Below are positions 53,697-63,138 of a stretch of DNA of 64,000 nt, in pieces. Under the pieces are notes generated by a model. That model was not told the DNA's origin. It saw only the letters and a list, made by a program, of their open reading frames with translations, and did no database searches. The position numbers and the translations under genes are program-made. Position 1 is the first letter of the stretch. Every line of letters starts with the position of its first letter. Source of the stretch: CAIWHR01 sp963823215 (GTDB taxonomy: Bacteria > Pseudomonadota > Gammaproteobacteria > Burkholderiales > Casimicrobiaceae). The stretch covers positions 372,001-436,000 of the forward strand of contig CAWGKT010000017.1 in assembly GCA_963823215.1 (NCBI GenBank), written 5' to 3'.

Positions 53697-54323
53697 TCAT
53701 TGCGGCGCCGGGGCGATCTGCGCGCCGGGGACGTTCTGCGGCACGACCTGCATCCAGGCCTTCGAGCAATTCTGGACGTACGGGAAGTAACCCGCGGGAT
53801 CGGTGCAGTAGTACCAATAATTGGTCGCCGGCGCCGGTGGGGCCTGCACAATTGCCGTCGATTCCGACGGCAGATACGAGTACGCAGGGTAGTCCGAGTA
53901 AGCCGGATACGAAGCGGCGTAGGTGACCGGATAGGTGTAATAGGGCCAGCCGCCCCAGCCCCAGTATCCCGGGCCACCGAGATAGACGCCAACGCTCGGA
54001 CCGTACCAGCCATATCCGCCGCCATACCAGCCACGGTATCCGCCGCCGTACCAGCCGCCGTGGCGGTATCCGCCGCTGGCATACGCGCCGCCGCCGCGAT
54101 ATCCGCCACCACCGTGCCAGCCGCTGCCTCCACCACCTTGCCCACCGCCGTGCCAGCCGCCGCCTCCGCCGCCCTGGCCGCCGCCGCCCGGTGCACCTCC
54201 GCGGGAGCCGCCACCACCGCCCCCCCCACCACCTCCTCCGCCACCACGGCCCTGGGCAAAGGAAATGTCACTGGCAAACGCGACGGCGCCGATGACGGCC
54301 AGCGCAAGTGCAAGTTTCTTCAT
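53697..54323 (-). CDS. Secreted Gly/Trp/Tyr-rich low-complexity protein
   Basis: 208 residues from ATG 54323. Signal peptide MKKLALALAVIGAVAFASDI, with cleavage near SFAQ. A run of about 13 Gly follows, then WHGGG and YRGGG/WYGGGY repeats up to residue ~115, then an aromatic stretch (YYTYPVTYAASYPAYSDYPA). The C-terminal ~40 residues contain two Cys (WYYCTDPAGYFPYVQNCSKA), which matches the short conserved C-terminus of many proteobacterial Gly-rich secreted proteins. Function unknown. The DNA here is GC-skewed and repetitive. Confidence 0.82.
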   Translation of the reverse strand: MKKLALALAVIGAVAFASDISFAQGRGGGGGGGGGGGGGSRGGAPGGGGQGGGGGGWHGGGQGGGGSGWHGGGGYRGGGAYASGGYRHGGWYGGGYRGWYGGGYGWYGPSVGVYLGGPGYWGWGGWPYYTYPVTYAASYPAYSDYPAYSYLPSESTAIVQAPPAPATNYWYYCTDPAGYFPYVQNCSKAWMQVVPQNVPGAQIAPAPQ

Positions 54324-54382
54324 AATTTTCCCCTCGACAGCCGCATATCCTGTTCGACCCGCCGATGCGGGGCGAGTTCGGC

Positions 54383-55368
54383 CTATTTTTGCATGCCCAT
54401 CGACTCCAGAACGCTGTGGCCCGGCCCCCGGTTGACCGGCGTCATCCCGCCCGCAGGGTCCAAGACAACGTCGGACTCCCTGGGATCGGTCGATCCCAGG
54501 CCGGACGGTCCGAAGAGTTCCCGCATGGCGAGACGATATTCGGCGTCGCCGGTCCACGCGCTGTTGTTGTGCGTTCCGTTCGGGATCAGCAGCAGCTTTT
54601 TCGGCGGCGGGGCCGCCGCGTAGAGCGCCTCGCTGAGACGCGGTGGGACATACCTGTCGCCGGCACCGTGCACGATCAACACCGGCATCCGGACCTGCCG
54701 GATCTTCTCGATCGAGTCGAACTTCTGCGTCAGCAGCATGTGCGCCGGCACCCAGCCATAACCCATCTCCGACACCACCTCGGACAGCGACGTGAACGAC
54801 GACTCCACGATGAGCCCCTTCGCGCCCGCGGCGACACCGGGAAGATTTGCGGCCAGATCGATGGCGACCGCGCCGCCGAGCGAGTGGCCATAGATGTAAC
54901 GCCGCGACGCATCGGGCTCGCGCGCGGTCAACCACTGCCAGCCCGCCTGAGCGTCCTCGTACACGGAGGCCTCGCTCGGCAACTCGCCGTCGCTCTTGCC
55001 GAAGCCGCGGTAGTCGATGGCGAACACCGAGAAGCCGAAGCGCCGCAACTGGGACATCCGGTTGAGCTGGCCGGTGAGGTTCCAGCGCACGCCGTGGAGA
55101 TAGTAGACGACGGGTGCGCCGGGATCGTCCACAGGCCACCACCACGCGTGGATTCGCTCGCTGGCATCCGGCGCGCCGACGGGCAGGTAGATTTCCTGCA
55201 CCCCGTCGGGCATGCCGCTGTACCAGCCCGCCGCTTCGCGCGTGGGACGAAAAGGAGCTCGCGCTCCTTAAGCTCGAGCGCCGCGCAACCGCCCAACAAC
55301 CCCGCGATCAAAATCAGCGCGACGCCGGCGCGAAACCAGGTGGATCCTCGTAGGTCGGCAAGTCTCAT
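54383..55368 (-). CDS. Alpha/beta hydrolase lipoprotein (one frameshift)
   Basis: About 328 residues. It starts at 55368 with MRLADLRGSTWFRAGVALIL and lipobox IAGLLGGC, then ALELKERELLFVPR. The frame changes near 55240 into EAAGWYSGMPDGVQEIYLPV and runs to 54383. The esterase fold shows VVYYLHGVRWNLTGQLNRMS (oxyanion region), nucleophile Ser in YIYGHSLGGAVAIDLAANLP, Asp in LIVHGAGDRYVPPRLSEALY and His in LIPNGTHNNSAW. It resembles the BEM46/YfhR family of membrane-tethered hydrolases. Substrate unknown. Unrepaired, the gene would start at 55213 without the lipoprotein anchor. Confidence 0.86.
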
Positions 55369-55463
55369 CGGTAAACGGCAATGTGAGGAATTCGGACGCC
55401 CGCAGATTACCTCATAATCGCTGCTTGACACCGGACCCGGCGTCTTTCTCCCTGAATGGCGCA

Positions 55464-56156
55464 ATGTCGATGACCTTCACGTCGCAAGCCGCACTGCTGT
55501 CACAGCAGGAGCTCGACACATTGGAGGAGCTCCTCGGTTCCGACGTCTTTCACGATGATGCGATGCCGCTCGATGCGCTGCAGGGCCTGTTCTTTGCGCT
55601 CGCAGCCGCGCCCGATCTCGTATTGCCGTCGCGCTGGATCCCGGTCGCGCTCGGCGAGGAGCCGAGGTACGAGAGCGCCGCTCAGGCGCAACAGGTGCTG
55701 GAGCTCGTCATGCGCTATTACAACCAGTGCGTGCATGCGGCCGCGACCGACGATTTCGCGCTCCTGCTGTATCGCCGCGAAGACGGCGGGGACGATCTCG
55801 CCACGTGGTGTGCCGGATACCTCGAAGGCGTCGACGCCGCCACGCCGGGTTGGCACGAAGCGGGCGACCCGGACGAAGTGGACGAGCTGCTGTTTCCGTT
55901 CATCGTGCTCGCCGGCGAACTGCCGGACAAGGAGAAGCGCCAGTTCCGACCCGCGGAGTGGCGCAATCTCGTCAAATCATGCGCTGACACGATCGGCGAC
56001 TCACTCGTCGAGGTGCGCGACTACTGGAAAGCGCTGCGCAATCCCCCGCAGACAGTGCGCCGCGAGTCGCCGAAGACCGGGCGCAACGATCCTTGCCCCT
56101 GCGGGAGCGGGAGGAAGTTCAAGCAATGCTGCGGCGCGCCGGAAAGGCTGCATTGA
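55464..56156 (+). CDS. YecA/UPF0149 family protein with SEC-C zinc motif
   Basis: 230 residues from ATG 55464. The UPF0149 helical domain is seen in LSQQELDTLEELLGSDVFHD, MPLDALQGLFFALAAAPDLV, WCAGYLEGVDAATPGWHEAG and LLFPFIVLAGELPDKEKRQF. The C-terminal SEC-C motif GRNDPCPCGSGRKFKQCCGA (Cys-x-Cys-x8-Cys-Cys) binds zinc, as in SecA and YecA. Its function is not established; ribosome or SecA-related binding has been reported for E. coli YecA/AscA-type proteins (recollection). Intact. Convergent with the LysR gene. Confidence 0.9.
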   Translation: MSMTFTSQAALLSQQELDTLEELLGSDVFHDDAMPLDALQGLFFALAAAPDLVLPSRWIPVALGEEPRYESAAQAQQVLELVMRYYNQCVHAAATDDFALLLYRREDGGDDLATWCAGYLEGVDAATPGWHEAGDPDEVDELLFPFIVLAGELPDKEKRQFRPAEWRNLVKSCADTIGDSLVEVRDYWKALRNPPQTVRRESPKTGRNDPCPCGSGRKFKQCCGAPERLH

Positions 56157-56289
56157 CATTCGCTCCCGAGCCGTCGCGCGCGAATCCGACGGCGAAAGGG
56201 TGTTCGGGCGTCTGCTCGACCGGCCCGGGATTGGGTCTGAGGCACGCGGGGATCGTTGCGGACCTCCAGGCAGCGAAACCCATCTTGGC

Positions 56290-57233
56290 TCAGGTCTTCC
56301 GGGGTTGCCTTGCTGCCGGTCCCTCCGCAGGCAGACCCCATTGCTCCGTCGCGAAGCGCTCGACGAGGAAATCGGCGAACGCCCGGACCTTCGCCGACAG
56401 GTGCCGCCGGCTCGGGTAGACGACATAGATGTTGAGCGGAGGCGGCTCGAAACGGCAGCAGTATCGGCTTCAGCCGGCCGGCGCGCACGTCGGGACCCAC
56501 GATGAAGTCCGGCTCGCGCGCGATGCCGACGCCCTCGGCCGCGAGCGCCTCGATGAAGCGCCCGTTGTTGGCGTGAACCGGTCCTTCGATCCGGATCTGG
56601 CGCTCGGCGCCCTTGTCGTCGCGAAACGACCAGACGTTGCGGTTCGCCGCGTACTCGTAGGTGAGGCAGGTGTGCCGCGCGAGGTCCTCGGGCTCCAGCG
56701 GCTCGCCGTGACGTGCGAGATACGACGGCGCGGCGCAGCAGACGAGGCGCGTCGTGCCGATCCTGCGGCCGACGAGATTCTGGCTGCCGGTCTCGCCGAC
56801 GCGCACGGCGAGATCGAAGCCTTCCTCGACGAGATCGACCACGCGCTCGGAGAGCTCGACGTCGAAGCGCATCTGCGGGTGGCGCGCGGCGAACGCGGCG
56901 ATCGCCGGCGCGAGATGGCGCGCGCCGAACGTCGCCGAACAGGTGAGACGAAGCGTGCCGCGCGGCACGATCGACGCGGCCGTGACCGCGACCTCGGCCT
57001 CCTCGAGATCCGCGAGGAGCTGCACGCAGCGCTCGAAGAACGCCTGCCCGCTTTCGGTGAGCGACAGCCGCCGCGTCGTCCGGTTGAGCAGGCGCGCGTC
57101 GAGATGCGCCTCGAGGTCGGCGACCAGTCGCGACACCGACGAGACGGAGACGCCGAGGCGCTCGGCCGCGCGCGCGAAGCTGCCGGTCTCGACGACGCGG
57201 GCGAAGGCGGTCAGTGGCCTGGAAGCGGTCCAT
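56290..57233 (-). CDS. LysR family transcriptional regulator (two frameshifts)
   Basis: About 313 residues. The true start appears to be MDRFQA at 57233, with one extra A (GGCCACTG near 57212) before LTAFARVVETGSFARAAERL. The winged HTH reads GVSVSSVSRLVADLEAHLDA and LLNRTTRRLSLTESGQAFFE. The effector domain is normal until GRLKPILLPF, where an extra T near 56452 shifts the frame. The tail continues EPPPLNIYVVYPSRRHLSAK and ends PAARQPRKT at 56290. It is probably a regulator of the divergent doxX and dioxygenase genes. Confidence 0.88.
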
Positions 57234-57244
57234 GAGGGTGGCAC

Positions 57245-57269
57245 CTATTGTTGCATAATTACGCAATAG
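57245..57269. promoter_or_regulatory. LysR-type operator in divergent promoter
   Basis: CTATTGTTGCATAATTACGC followed by AATAG: a 6-base outer dyad (CTATTG/CAATAG) enclosing TTGC-N8-GCAA, which includes a LysR-type T-N11-A core. It starts 11 bases from the LysR ATG and is strikingly AT-rich for this genome. It probably serves autoregulation and control of the doxX operon. Confidence 0.7.
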
Positions 57270-57366
57270 TCTTTCAATTTGAATGACCTTTATCCCTAAA
57301 TGAACAAGGCTGCATGCTTCGTTCCGTCGCGCCACCCGAGGCGCATACGGACCTACAGGAGCCCAC

Positions 57367-57885
57367 ATGACCGAATCAAGGAATCCCGCTGTCGCAGCCC
57401 TGGTGCTGCGCCTTTCGCTGGGCACGATGTTCATCGCCCACGCGCTGCTCAAGTATTTCGTCTTCACGCTGCCCGGTACTGCGCAGTTCTTCGCAATCGC
57501 TCGGCCTGCCCGGGCATTCTCGGCTACGCGACGTTCGCCGCCGAGCTCGTCGGCGGCGTGCTGCTGGTCCTGGGCGTGCAATCACCGCGTCGTCGCACTG
57601 GCGCTGGTGCCGGTCCTGCTCGGCGCCACCTGGGCCCACGCCGGCAACGGCTGGGTCTTCACCGCGCCGAACGGCGGCTGGGAATACCCCGCGTTCTGGA
57701 CCGTCACGCTGATCGTGCAGGCGCTGCTCGGCGATGGCGCGTACGCGTTGCGTCCGTCGCGCCCCGCAACCCGCTGCGCACCCGGCCTGACATTGACCTT
57801 CCGACACGAAAACCTCGCTGCTCGCGACGTCCGATGTCCGACGCCTGCCCGACCCACCTCTTCCTGTCGCACGGTTCGCCGATGA
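57367..57885 (+). CDS. DoxX family membrane protein (two frameshifts)
   Basis: ATG 57367 begins VAALVLRLSLGTMFIAHALL. The frame changes near 57500 into GLPGILGYATFAAELVGGVL and near 57590 back to HRVVALALVPVLLGATWAHA, with FWTVTLIVQALLGDGAYALR at the end. About 140 residues with four membrane spans, typical of DoxX/DoxD. The C-terminal end is uncertain: the last frame runs to 57885, overlapping the next gene by 52 bases, and another shift probably hides an earlier stop. It is the first gene of the operon opposite the LysR gene, a common trio with a DOPA dioxygenase-like gene. Confidence 0.8.
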   Translation: MTESRNPAVAALVLRLSLGTMFIAHALLKYFVFTLPGTAQFFAIARPARAFSATRRSPPSSSAACCWSWACNHRVVALALVPVLLGATWAHAGNGWVFTAPNGGWEYPAFWTVTLIVQALLGDGAYALRPSRPATRCAPGLTLTFRHENLAARDVRCPTPARPTSSCRTVRR

Positions 57886-58643
57886 ACGCCGTCGGGCGGA
57901 CCGCGTCGAGCGACGCGTGGGCGAACTGGCGCGCGCGCTGCCGCGGCCCCGCGCCGTGCTGGTCGCCTCCGCGCATTGGGAAACCGCGGTGCCGATGCTC
58001 ACCGGCAACCCGAAGCCGGAAACGATCCACGATTTCGGCGGCTTCCCCGAGGAGCTCTACCGGATCCGCTACCCGGCCGCCGGCGCCCCCGAACTGGCGG
58101 CCGAGGCAGTCGCGCTGCTGAAGGAGGCCGGCATCACCGCCGGCGTCAACGGCTGCCGCGGGCTCGATCACGGCGCGTGGGTGCCGCTGTCCTGGATGTA
58201 CCCGGAGGCCGACGTGCCGGTGGTTCAGATCTCGCTGCAGCCGGGCCTGGGCGCGGCGCGCCACGTCGAGCTGGGCCGCGCGCTGGCGCCGCTCGCCGGC
58301 GACGGCGTGCTGATCGTCGGATCGGGGCACGCGACGCACAATCTGCGCGACTGGATGGCGAACCCGCGGCGGCAGGAGCCGCTTGCGCTACGCGCAGGCG
58401 TTCGCCGACTGGCTGCACGACCGGCTCGCCGCGCGCGACACGGCGGCGCTCGTCCGTTATCGCGAGCTGGCGCCCGACGCCGCGCGCGCGCATCCGTCCG
58501 AGGAGCACTACCTGCCATTGCTCGTGGCATGGGGCGCCGCGGGCGACGACGCCCGCGTCGAGCGGTTTGCATCGGGCTTCGAGGCGGGCGCACTCGCGAA
58601 CGATTCGTACCTGTTCCGCCCGGCGACGACCGGCGCGCATTGA
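57834..58643 (+). CDS. 4,5-DOPA dioxygenase extradiol-like protein (LigB family; two frameshifts)
   Basis: About 268 residues. ATG 57834 gives SDACPTHLFLSHGSPMNAV (metal His). The frame changes near 57910 into LPRPRAVLVASAHWETAVPM (second metal His), NGCRGLDHGAWVPLSWMYPE and VLIVGSGHATHNLRDWM, and near 58380 into RYAQAFADWLHDRLAARDTA to the end. This is the YgiD/DODA group of class III extradiol ring-cleavage enzymes, zinc or iron dependent. The physiological substrate in bacteria is not known. Operon with doxX. Confidence 0.87.
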
Positions 58644-58750
58644 TCGCCGAACGATCCTTGCGATCCCTCCTCCAAGCCGGCGTGGGACGGGAATCCTTTG
58701 CGCAACTCCCGTAAAATCACGGTTTTGGAACCATTGCGAAGGAATTCCCC

Positions 58751-59149
58751 ATGGCCATCGACCCAGGCGCCCGCACCGGGCAGCCGACAATGGATGCGAC
58801 CTCGCTCTACCGCGAGGAGATCTACACGGACCGCGCGGTCGGCATGTTGCGCGTGCTGCACCCGGTCACGAGCGCGGGCGCGCCGGATGCGGCACGTTCC
58901 ACGGTCTATACCGGCGAAGCGCAGCTGATGACCAACGTGGGCCCGCTGCCGATCAGCTTCGACATTCCGGGGACGACGCTCGCCGAGGCAGTGGCGAACT
59001 ACGCGGAAGCGGCCAAGGTGGGCGTGGCCCACGCGATGCGCGAAATCGCCGAGATGAGGCGGCAGGCGTCGTCGTCGCTGGTGATCCCGCAAGGTGGTGC
59101 GTTGCCCCCCGGCGGGCCGTTCGGTGGCGGCAAGATCCAGATGCCCTGA
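58751..59149 (+). CDS. Conserved hypothetical protein, 132 aa
   Basis: From ATG 58751, with GAAGGAA upstream. It has an N-terminal YREEIYTDRAVGMLRVLHPV segment, a small beta-rich middle (STVYTGEAQLMTNVGPLPIS, FDIPGTTLAEAVANYAEAAK), a helical stretch and a Gly/Pro-rich end (GGALPPGGPFGGGKIQMP). I believe I have seen it in other Betaproteobacteria as an uncharacterised cytoplasmic protein, but no function is known. The Gly/Pro tail resembles those of chaperone-like proteins. A TAAAAT at 58712-58717 may be a -10 element. Confidence 0.65.
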   Translation: MAIDPGARTGQPTMDATSLYREEIYTDRAVGMLRVLHPVTSAGAPDAARSTVYTGEAQLMTNVGPLPISFDIPGTTLAEAVANYAEAAKVGVAHAMREIAEMRRQASSSLVIPQGGALPPGGPFGGGKIQMP

Positions 59150-59302
59150 GCGACCTACGGATCAAGGCGCCGACGTCACGTTCGCGCCCGGCAGTCGCGT
59201 GCCGCTATGCGCAGCGACGCTGACCATGGTCAAGCCGTTTTGCCCCCCGGGGGTCCAGAATGGATCCGGAGGGCGGCGGTCGCCCCCGGGAAAGGATTGG
59301 AC

Positions 59303-61224
59303 ATGGAGAGGCAACGCACCCACACGCGCACCACGGGAACGCGGCCTGCGGGCAGGCCCGTCGTCGCCCGCGGATCGGCGCAACGGCGGGAAAAGGCGAC
59401 GGTCGTCACACTCGTGCCGCGAGCCGCAAGGAAAGACGAACCGGGTACCCCGGTCGGGGCAGGGCCAGAATCGTCGTTCGTCCGCGATTCGTACGCGTCG
59501 ACGGCATTCGCCGAGATAATCGACCGCTCGGTGCACGCGGCCACGGCGCGCTTCACCGCCGGCCTGTCGCCGATGGCGATGATCGGCGCCTACATGGACT
59601 GGGCCGCGCACGTCGCCTTCTCGCCCGGCAAGCAGATGCGGCTGGCCGAGAAGGCGATGAAGAAGGCGGTGCGCCTTGCCAACTACGCCGGCCGCCACGC
59701 GCTGCGTCGCGACGGCGCGGAGCCTTGCATCGTTCCGCTGCCGCAGGACCACCGCTTCAACGGGGCAGCGTGGCAGAAGCCGCCGTACGACGTCATCTAT
59801 CAGTCGTTCCTGCTGACGCAGCAGTGGTGGCACAACGCGATGACCGGCGTGCGCGGCGTCACCCGGCAGAACGAGAACGTCGTCGCCTTCGCGACGCGGC
59901 AGTTCCTCGACGTGCTGTCGCCGTCGAATTTCCCGCTCACGAACCCCGAGGTGCTCGAGCGCACGTTGCGCGACGGGCGGGATGAACTTCGTTCGCGGCG
60001 CGCAGAATTTCGCCGAAGACTGGGATCGCGCCGTCAGCGGGCGCCCGCCCGTCGGAGCGGAAGCCTTCGCGGTCGGCCGCAACCTCGCCGTCACGCCGGG
60101 CAAGGTCGTCTACCGCAACCGGCTGATCGAATTGATCCAGTATGCGCCCGCGACCGGCACCGTGCGACCCGAGCCGGTGCTGATCGTGCCGGCATGGATC
60201 ATGAAGTACTACATCCTCGACCTCTCGCCGCAGAACTCGCTCGTGCGGTTCCTGACGGAGCGTGGCTACACCGTCTTCATGATCTCGTGGAAGAACCCCG
60301 GGCCTGAGGATCGGGAGCTGTCGCTGGAGGACTACCGGACACTGGGCCTGATGACGGCACTCGACGCGGTGTCGGCGATCGTGCCGCAGCAGAAGGTCCA
60401 CGGCGTCGGCTACTGCCTGGGCGGCACGCTGCTCGCGATCGCCGCGGCGGCGATGGCGCGCGACGGCGACGAGCGGTTTGCCTCGCTGACTTTCTTCGCG
60501 GCGCAGGCCGACTTCACCGAAGCCGGCGAGCTGACGCTGTTCATCAACGAAAGCCAGCTCTCGTTTCTCGAGGACATGATGTGGGAGCAGGGCTTCCTCG
60601 ACACCAAGCAGATGGCCGGCGCGTTCCAGATGCTGCGGTCGAATGACCTCGTCTGGTCGCGGCTGGTCCGCGACTACCTGATGGGCGAGCGCGCGCCGAT
60701 GACCGACCTGATGGCGTGGAACGCCGACGCGACACGCATGCCCTACCGGATGCACACCGAGTACCTGCGCCGGCTGTTCCTCGACAACGATCTCGCCGAG
60801 GGCCGGTACATCGCCGGCGGGCGCAAGATCGGCCTCACCGACATCCGCGCACCGCTCTTCGCCGTGGGCACGGAGGCCGATCACGTCGCGCCATGGCGAT
60901 CCGTCTACAAGTTCCACCTGCTCACCGACACCGAGGTCACCTTCGTGCTGACCAGCGGCGGCCACAACGCAGGAATCGTCTCCGAGCCGGGCCACGCGCG
61001 CCGGCGCTACCGCATCGCGACCCAGCCGCACGGACAATCACTACGTCGATCCGGATGTCTGGCTTGCCGAGACACCGGCAGCTTCCGGCTCCTGGTGGAC
61101 GGAATGGGCGCAGTGGCTCGACGCGCATTCCGGCCCACCCGTGCCACCGCCTGCGATCGGCGCGCCGAAAGCCGGTTATGCGCCCCTGTGCGACGCGCCT
61201 GGCACGTACGTGCAGATGCAGTGA
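59303..61224 (+). CDS. phaC: Polyhydroxyalkanoate synthase, class I (two frameshifts)
   Basis: About 640 residues from ATG 59303. It polymerises (R)-3-hydroxyacyl-CoA. The basic N-terminal extension is poorly conserved. After an extra G near 59980 (GACGGGCGGGATG) the frame continues MNFVRGAQNFAEDWDRAVSG. The lipase-like box with nucleophilic Cys is VHGVGYCLGGTLLAIAAAAM, the Asp lies in APLFAVGTEADHVAPWRSVY and the His in VLTSGGHNAGIVSEPG. A second extra G near 61032 leads to NHYVDPDVWLAETPAASGSW and the TGA at 61222. No phaA, phaB, phaR or phasin gene is adjacent. It overlaps the next gene (GTGA). Confidence 0.93.
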
Positions 61225-61546
61225 CGGCAAAGGATCGGAGCACGCGCATCGACGCCGCGATCGAAGTCCGCCACAACGCCACGGCGAGCCGCTTCGAGGC
61301 CACGGTGGACGGGCGGCTCTGCGTTGCCGACTACGCACCTCGTCGACAACGTGATGCGCATCCATCACACCGAAGTTCCCCGCGCGCTCGGGGGTCGCGG
61401 CATCGCCGGCCAGATCGTGCGCGCGGCACTTGCATACGCCGAAGCCAACGGTCTCGCAAGTCGAGCCCTGGTGCGGATACGTGCGCGCCTACATGAAGCG
61501 CCATCCGGAGACGCAGCGGCTGCTGCCGCAGGGCTTCCGGATCTGA
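61221..61546 (+). CDS. GNAT-like N-acetyltransferase (YjdJ type; two frameshifts)
   Basis: A GTG at 61221 overlaps the phaC stop. The sequence is AAIEVRHNATASRFEATVDG, then after a shift near 61335 LVDNVMRIHHTEVPRALGGR and GIAGQIVRAALAYAEANGL. A second shift near 61460 gives VEPWCGYVRAYMKRHPETQR and the stop at 61546. About 107 residues. This is the compact Gcn5-related family (PF14542) with HTEV and GxGxA acetyl-CoA loop. Its substrate is unknown. It is coupled to phaC. Confidence 0.82.
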
Positions 61547-61570
61547 CCGTCGCGCTTGCCCGCCGCCGCG

Positions 61571-62596
61571 ATGCCCGCGAATCTCAGTCCCGAGTACAAG
61601 ACCGCGGAGGCCGCCTACCGCCGCGCGCGCGAACCCCGCGAGCGGCTCGACCTGCTGCGCGAGATGCTGCGCGTCATCCCGAAGCACAAGGGCACCGAGC
61701 ACCTGCAGGCCGACATCAAGGCGCGCATCAAGGACCTGGCCGCGGAACTCGGCAGCGCGCGCAAAGGGGGAGCGCACGGCGGGCCCGCACTCGCGATCCG
61801 ACCGGAGGGCGCGGCGCAGATCGTGCTGCTCGGACCGCCCAATGCCGGCAAGTCGCTGCTGCACGCGCGCCTGACCGGCTCCGGCGCGCACGATGCGCCT
61901 TATCCGTTCACGACGCAATTCCCCGAGCCGGGGATGATGCCCCACGCGGACGTGCACTTTCAGCTGATCGATCTGCCGGCGGTCTCGTCCCTCCATCCGG
62001 TGCCGTGGCTCGCCTCAGCGCTGCAGATGGCCGATGCGGCGCTGCTCGTAGTCGATTCCGGCGATCCGTCCTGCGTCGAGCAGTTGCAGGATCTGCACGC
62101 GGTGCTGCGCGAGCGTCACGTTTCGCTCACCGGGCGCTGGGAGGCTTCTGCCGCGCCGCCGCGCGCCGGAGAGTCCGGTGACGACGATCCGTTCGCGCTG
62201 CGCCTGCCGACGCTGATGCTCGTCAACAAGGTCGAGCGCCTCACTGATCTCGCCGCCGAACTCGAGGCGTTGCGCGAGCTCGCTGCCGTTGCCTATCCGA
62301 TGCTCGCCGTTTCGGCAGCGACGGGGCGCGGGCTCGCCGAGATCGCGCCATGGCTGTTCGACCATCTGGGCATCGTGCGCGTCTACACGAAGACGCCCGG
62401 CCATGCGGCTGACAAGGAGCGGCCGTTCACGGTGCGCCGCGGGCAGACGGTGCGCGACGTCGCCCGGCTCGTCCACCAGGATCTCGCGCGCACGGTGCGC
62501 TACGCGCGCGTATTCGGCCACGCCGGCTTCGAAGCCCAGCAGGTGGGCCCGGATCACCCGGTTACCGACGGCGACATCGTCGAGCTCCACGGCTGA
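61571..62596 (+). CDS. TGS-domain GTPase (DRG/Obg-like)
   Basis: 341 residues from ATG 61571. N-terminal helical hairpin (YKTAEAAYRRAREPRERLDL and LRVIPKHKGTEHLQADIKAR), then a GTPase domain: G1 IVLLGPPNAGKSLLHARLTG, G3-like FQLIDLPAVSSLH (altered DxxG) and G4 LMLVNKVERLTDLA. The C-terminal TGS domain is IVRVYTKTPGHAADKERPFT and TVRDVARLVHQDLARTVRYA. This layout is shared by DRG proteins of archaea/eukaryotes and a bacterial branch. The role may concern ribosome or RNA binding. Intact. Confidence 0.88.
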   Translation: MPANLSPEYKTAEAAYRRAREPRERLDLLREMLRVIPKHKGTEHLQADIKARIKDLAAELGSARKGGAHGGPALAIRPEGAAQIVLLGPPNAGKSLLHARLTGSGAHDAPYPFTTQFPEPGMMPHADVHFQLIDLPAVSSLHPVPWLASALQMADAALLVVDSGDPSCVEQLQDLHAVLRERHVSLTGRWEASAAPPRAGESGDDDPFALRLPTLMLVNKVERLTDLAAELEALRELAAVAYPMLAVSAATGRGLAEIAPWLFDHLGIVRVYTKTPGHAADKERPFTVRRGQTVRDVARLVHQDLARTVRYARVFGHAGFEAQQVGPDHPVTDGDIVELHG

Positions 62597-62632
62597 CCGC
62601 AGGCACGGGAACAGGCACCGGCTGCGGCCTGA

Positions 62633-62789
62633 TGAACGGCCCCCACGCTACTATGTTCGCTGCCCCCCGCGGAGGCAATCAGTGCCCTTCGGGCGGTCAG
62701 GCGGGCAGTTGAACGGCCCCCACGCTCACTGCGTTCGCTGCCCCCCGCGGGGGCAGTCAGTGCCCTTCGGGCGGCCGGGCGGGCACTGA
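62633..62789 (+). repeat. Two tandem copies of GC-rich intergenic repeat
   Basis: Unit 1 (62633-62709) and unit 2 (62710-62789) both begin TGAACGGCCCCCACGCT and contain GTTCGCTGCCCCCCGCGG and CAGTGCCCTTCGGGCGG. They differ at a few bases. A related copy lies at 43620-43697. Each can fold through CCCCCCGCGGGGG-type pairing. I recall this family from Comamonadaceae intergenic regions; it may terminate transcription. Confidence 0.82.
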
Positions 62790-62943
62790 GCGCATCCGCC
62801 GCCATGCCTCGGCCAAACGGCGAATGGCGCGGTCCTCGCCGTTGCCACGATCATCGCTGGCAGAGGCGCTCGGTCACGCCCGCCCGATGCGGCGCGACGA
62901 TCGCGGCCTCAGCCGATCGCCAACCGACACCGAGGAGCCCGTC

Positions 62944-63129
62944 ATGCCGCATTTGCTCGACCCGAAACGCATCGACACGCAAGCCACGTATCTCGCCGCG
63001 CTCCACGAGCTCGACGCGCTGATGGACGAGGATCCCGACGCCGGCGCGAACAACCGCATCGACGAGCTCTTCGCGCTGGTCGAGGCCTACGAGCTGCGGC
63101 AACCGCGGCTGGCGGTGCGTGAAGCGTGA
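62944..63129 (+). CDS. HigA-like N-terminal fragment, 61 aa
   Basis: From ATG 62944, with GAGGAG upstream. IDTQATYLAALHELDALMDE and NNRIDELFALVEAYELRQPR match the N-terminal segment of HigA-type antitoxins (PxRTExDYxxALxxIExLM...). The HTH domain that normally follows is absent, as the protein stops after AVREA. It is either a stand-alone small protein or a truncated antitoxin. There is no HigB toxin beside it. Convergent with the ornithine-cyclodeaminase-family gene. Confidence 0.62.
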   Translation: MPHLLDPKRIDTQATYLAALHELDALMDEDPDAGANNRIDELFALVEAYELRQPRLAVREA

Positions 63130-63138
63130 GGCGCGCGC

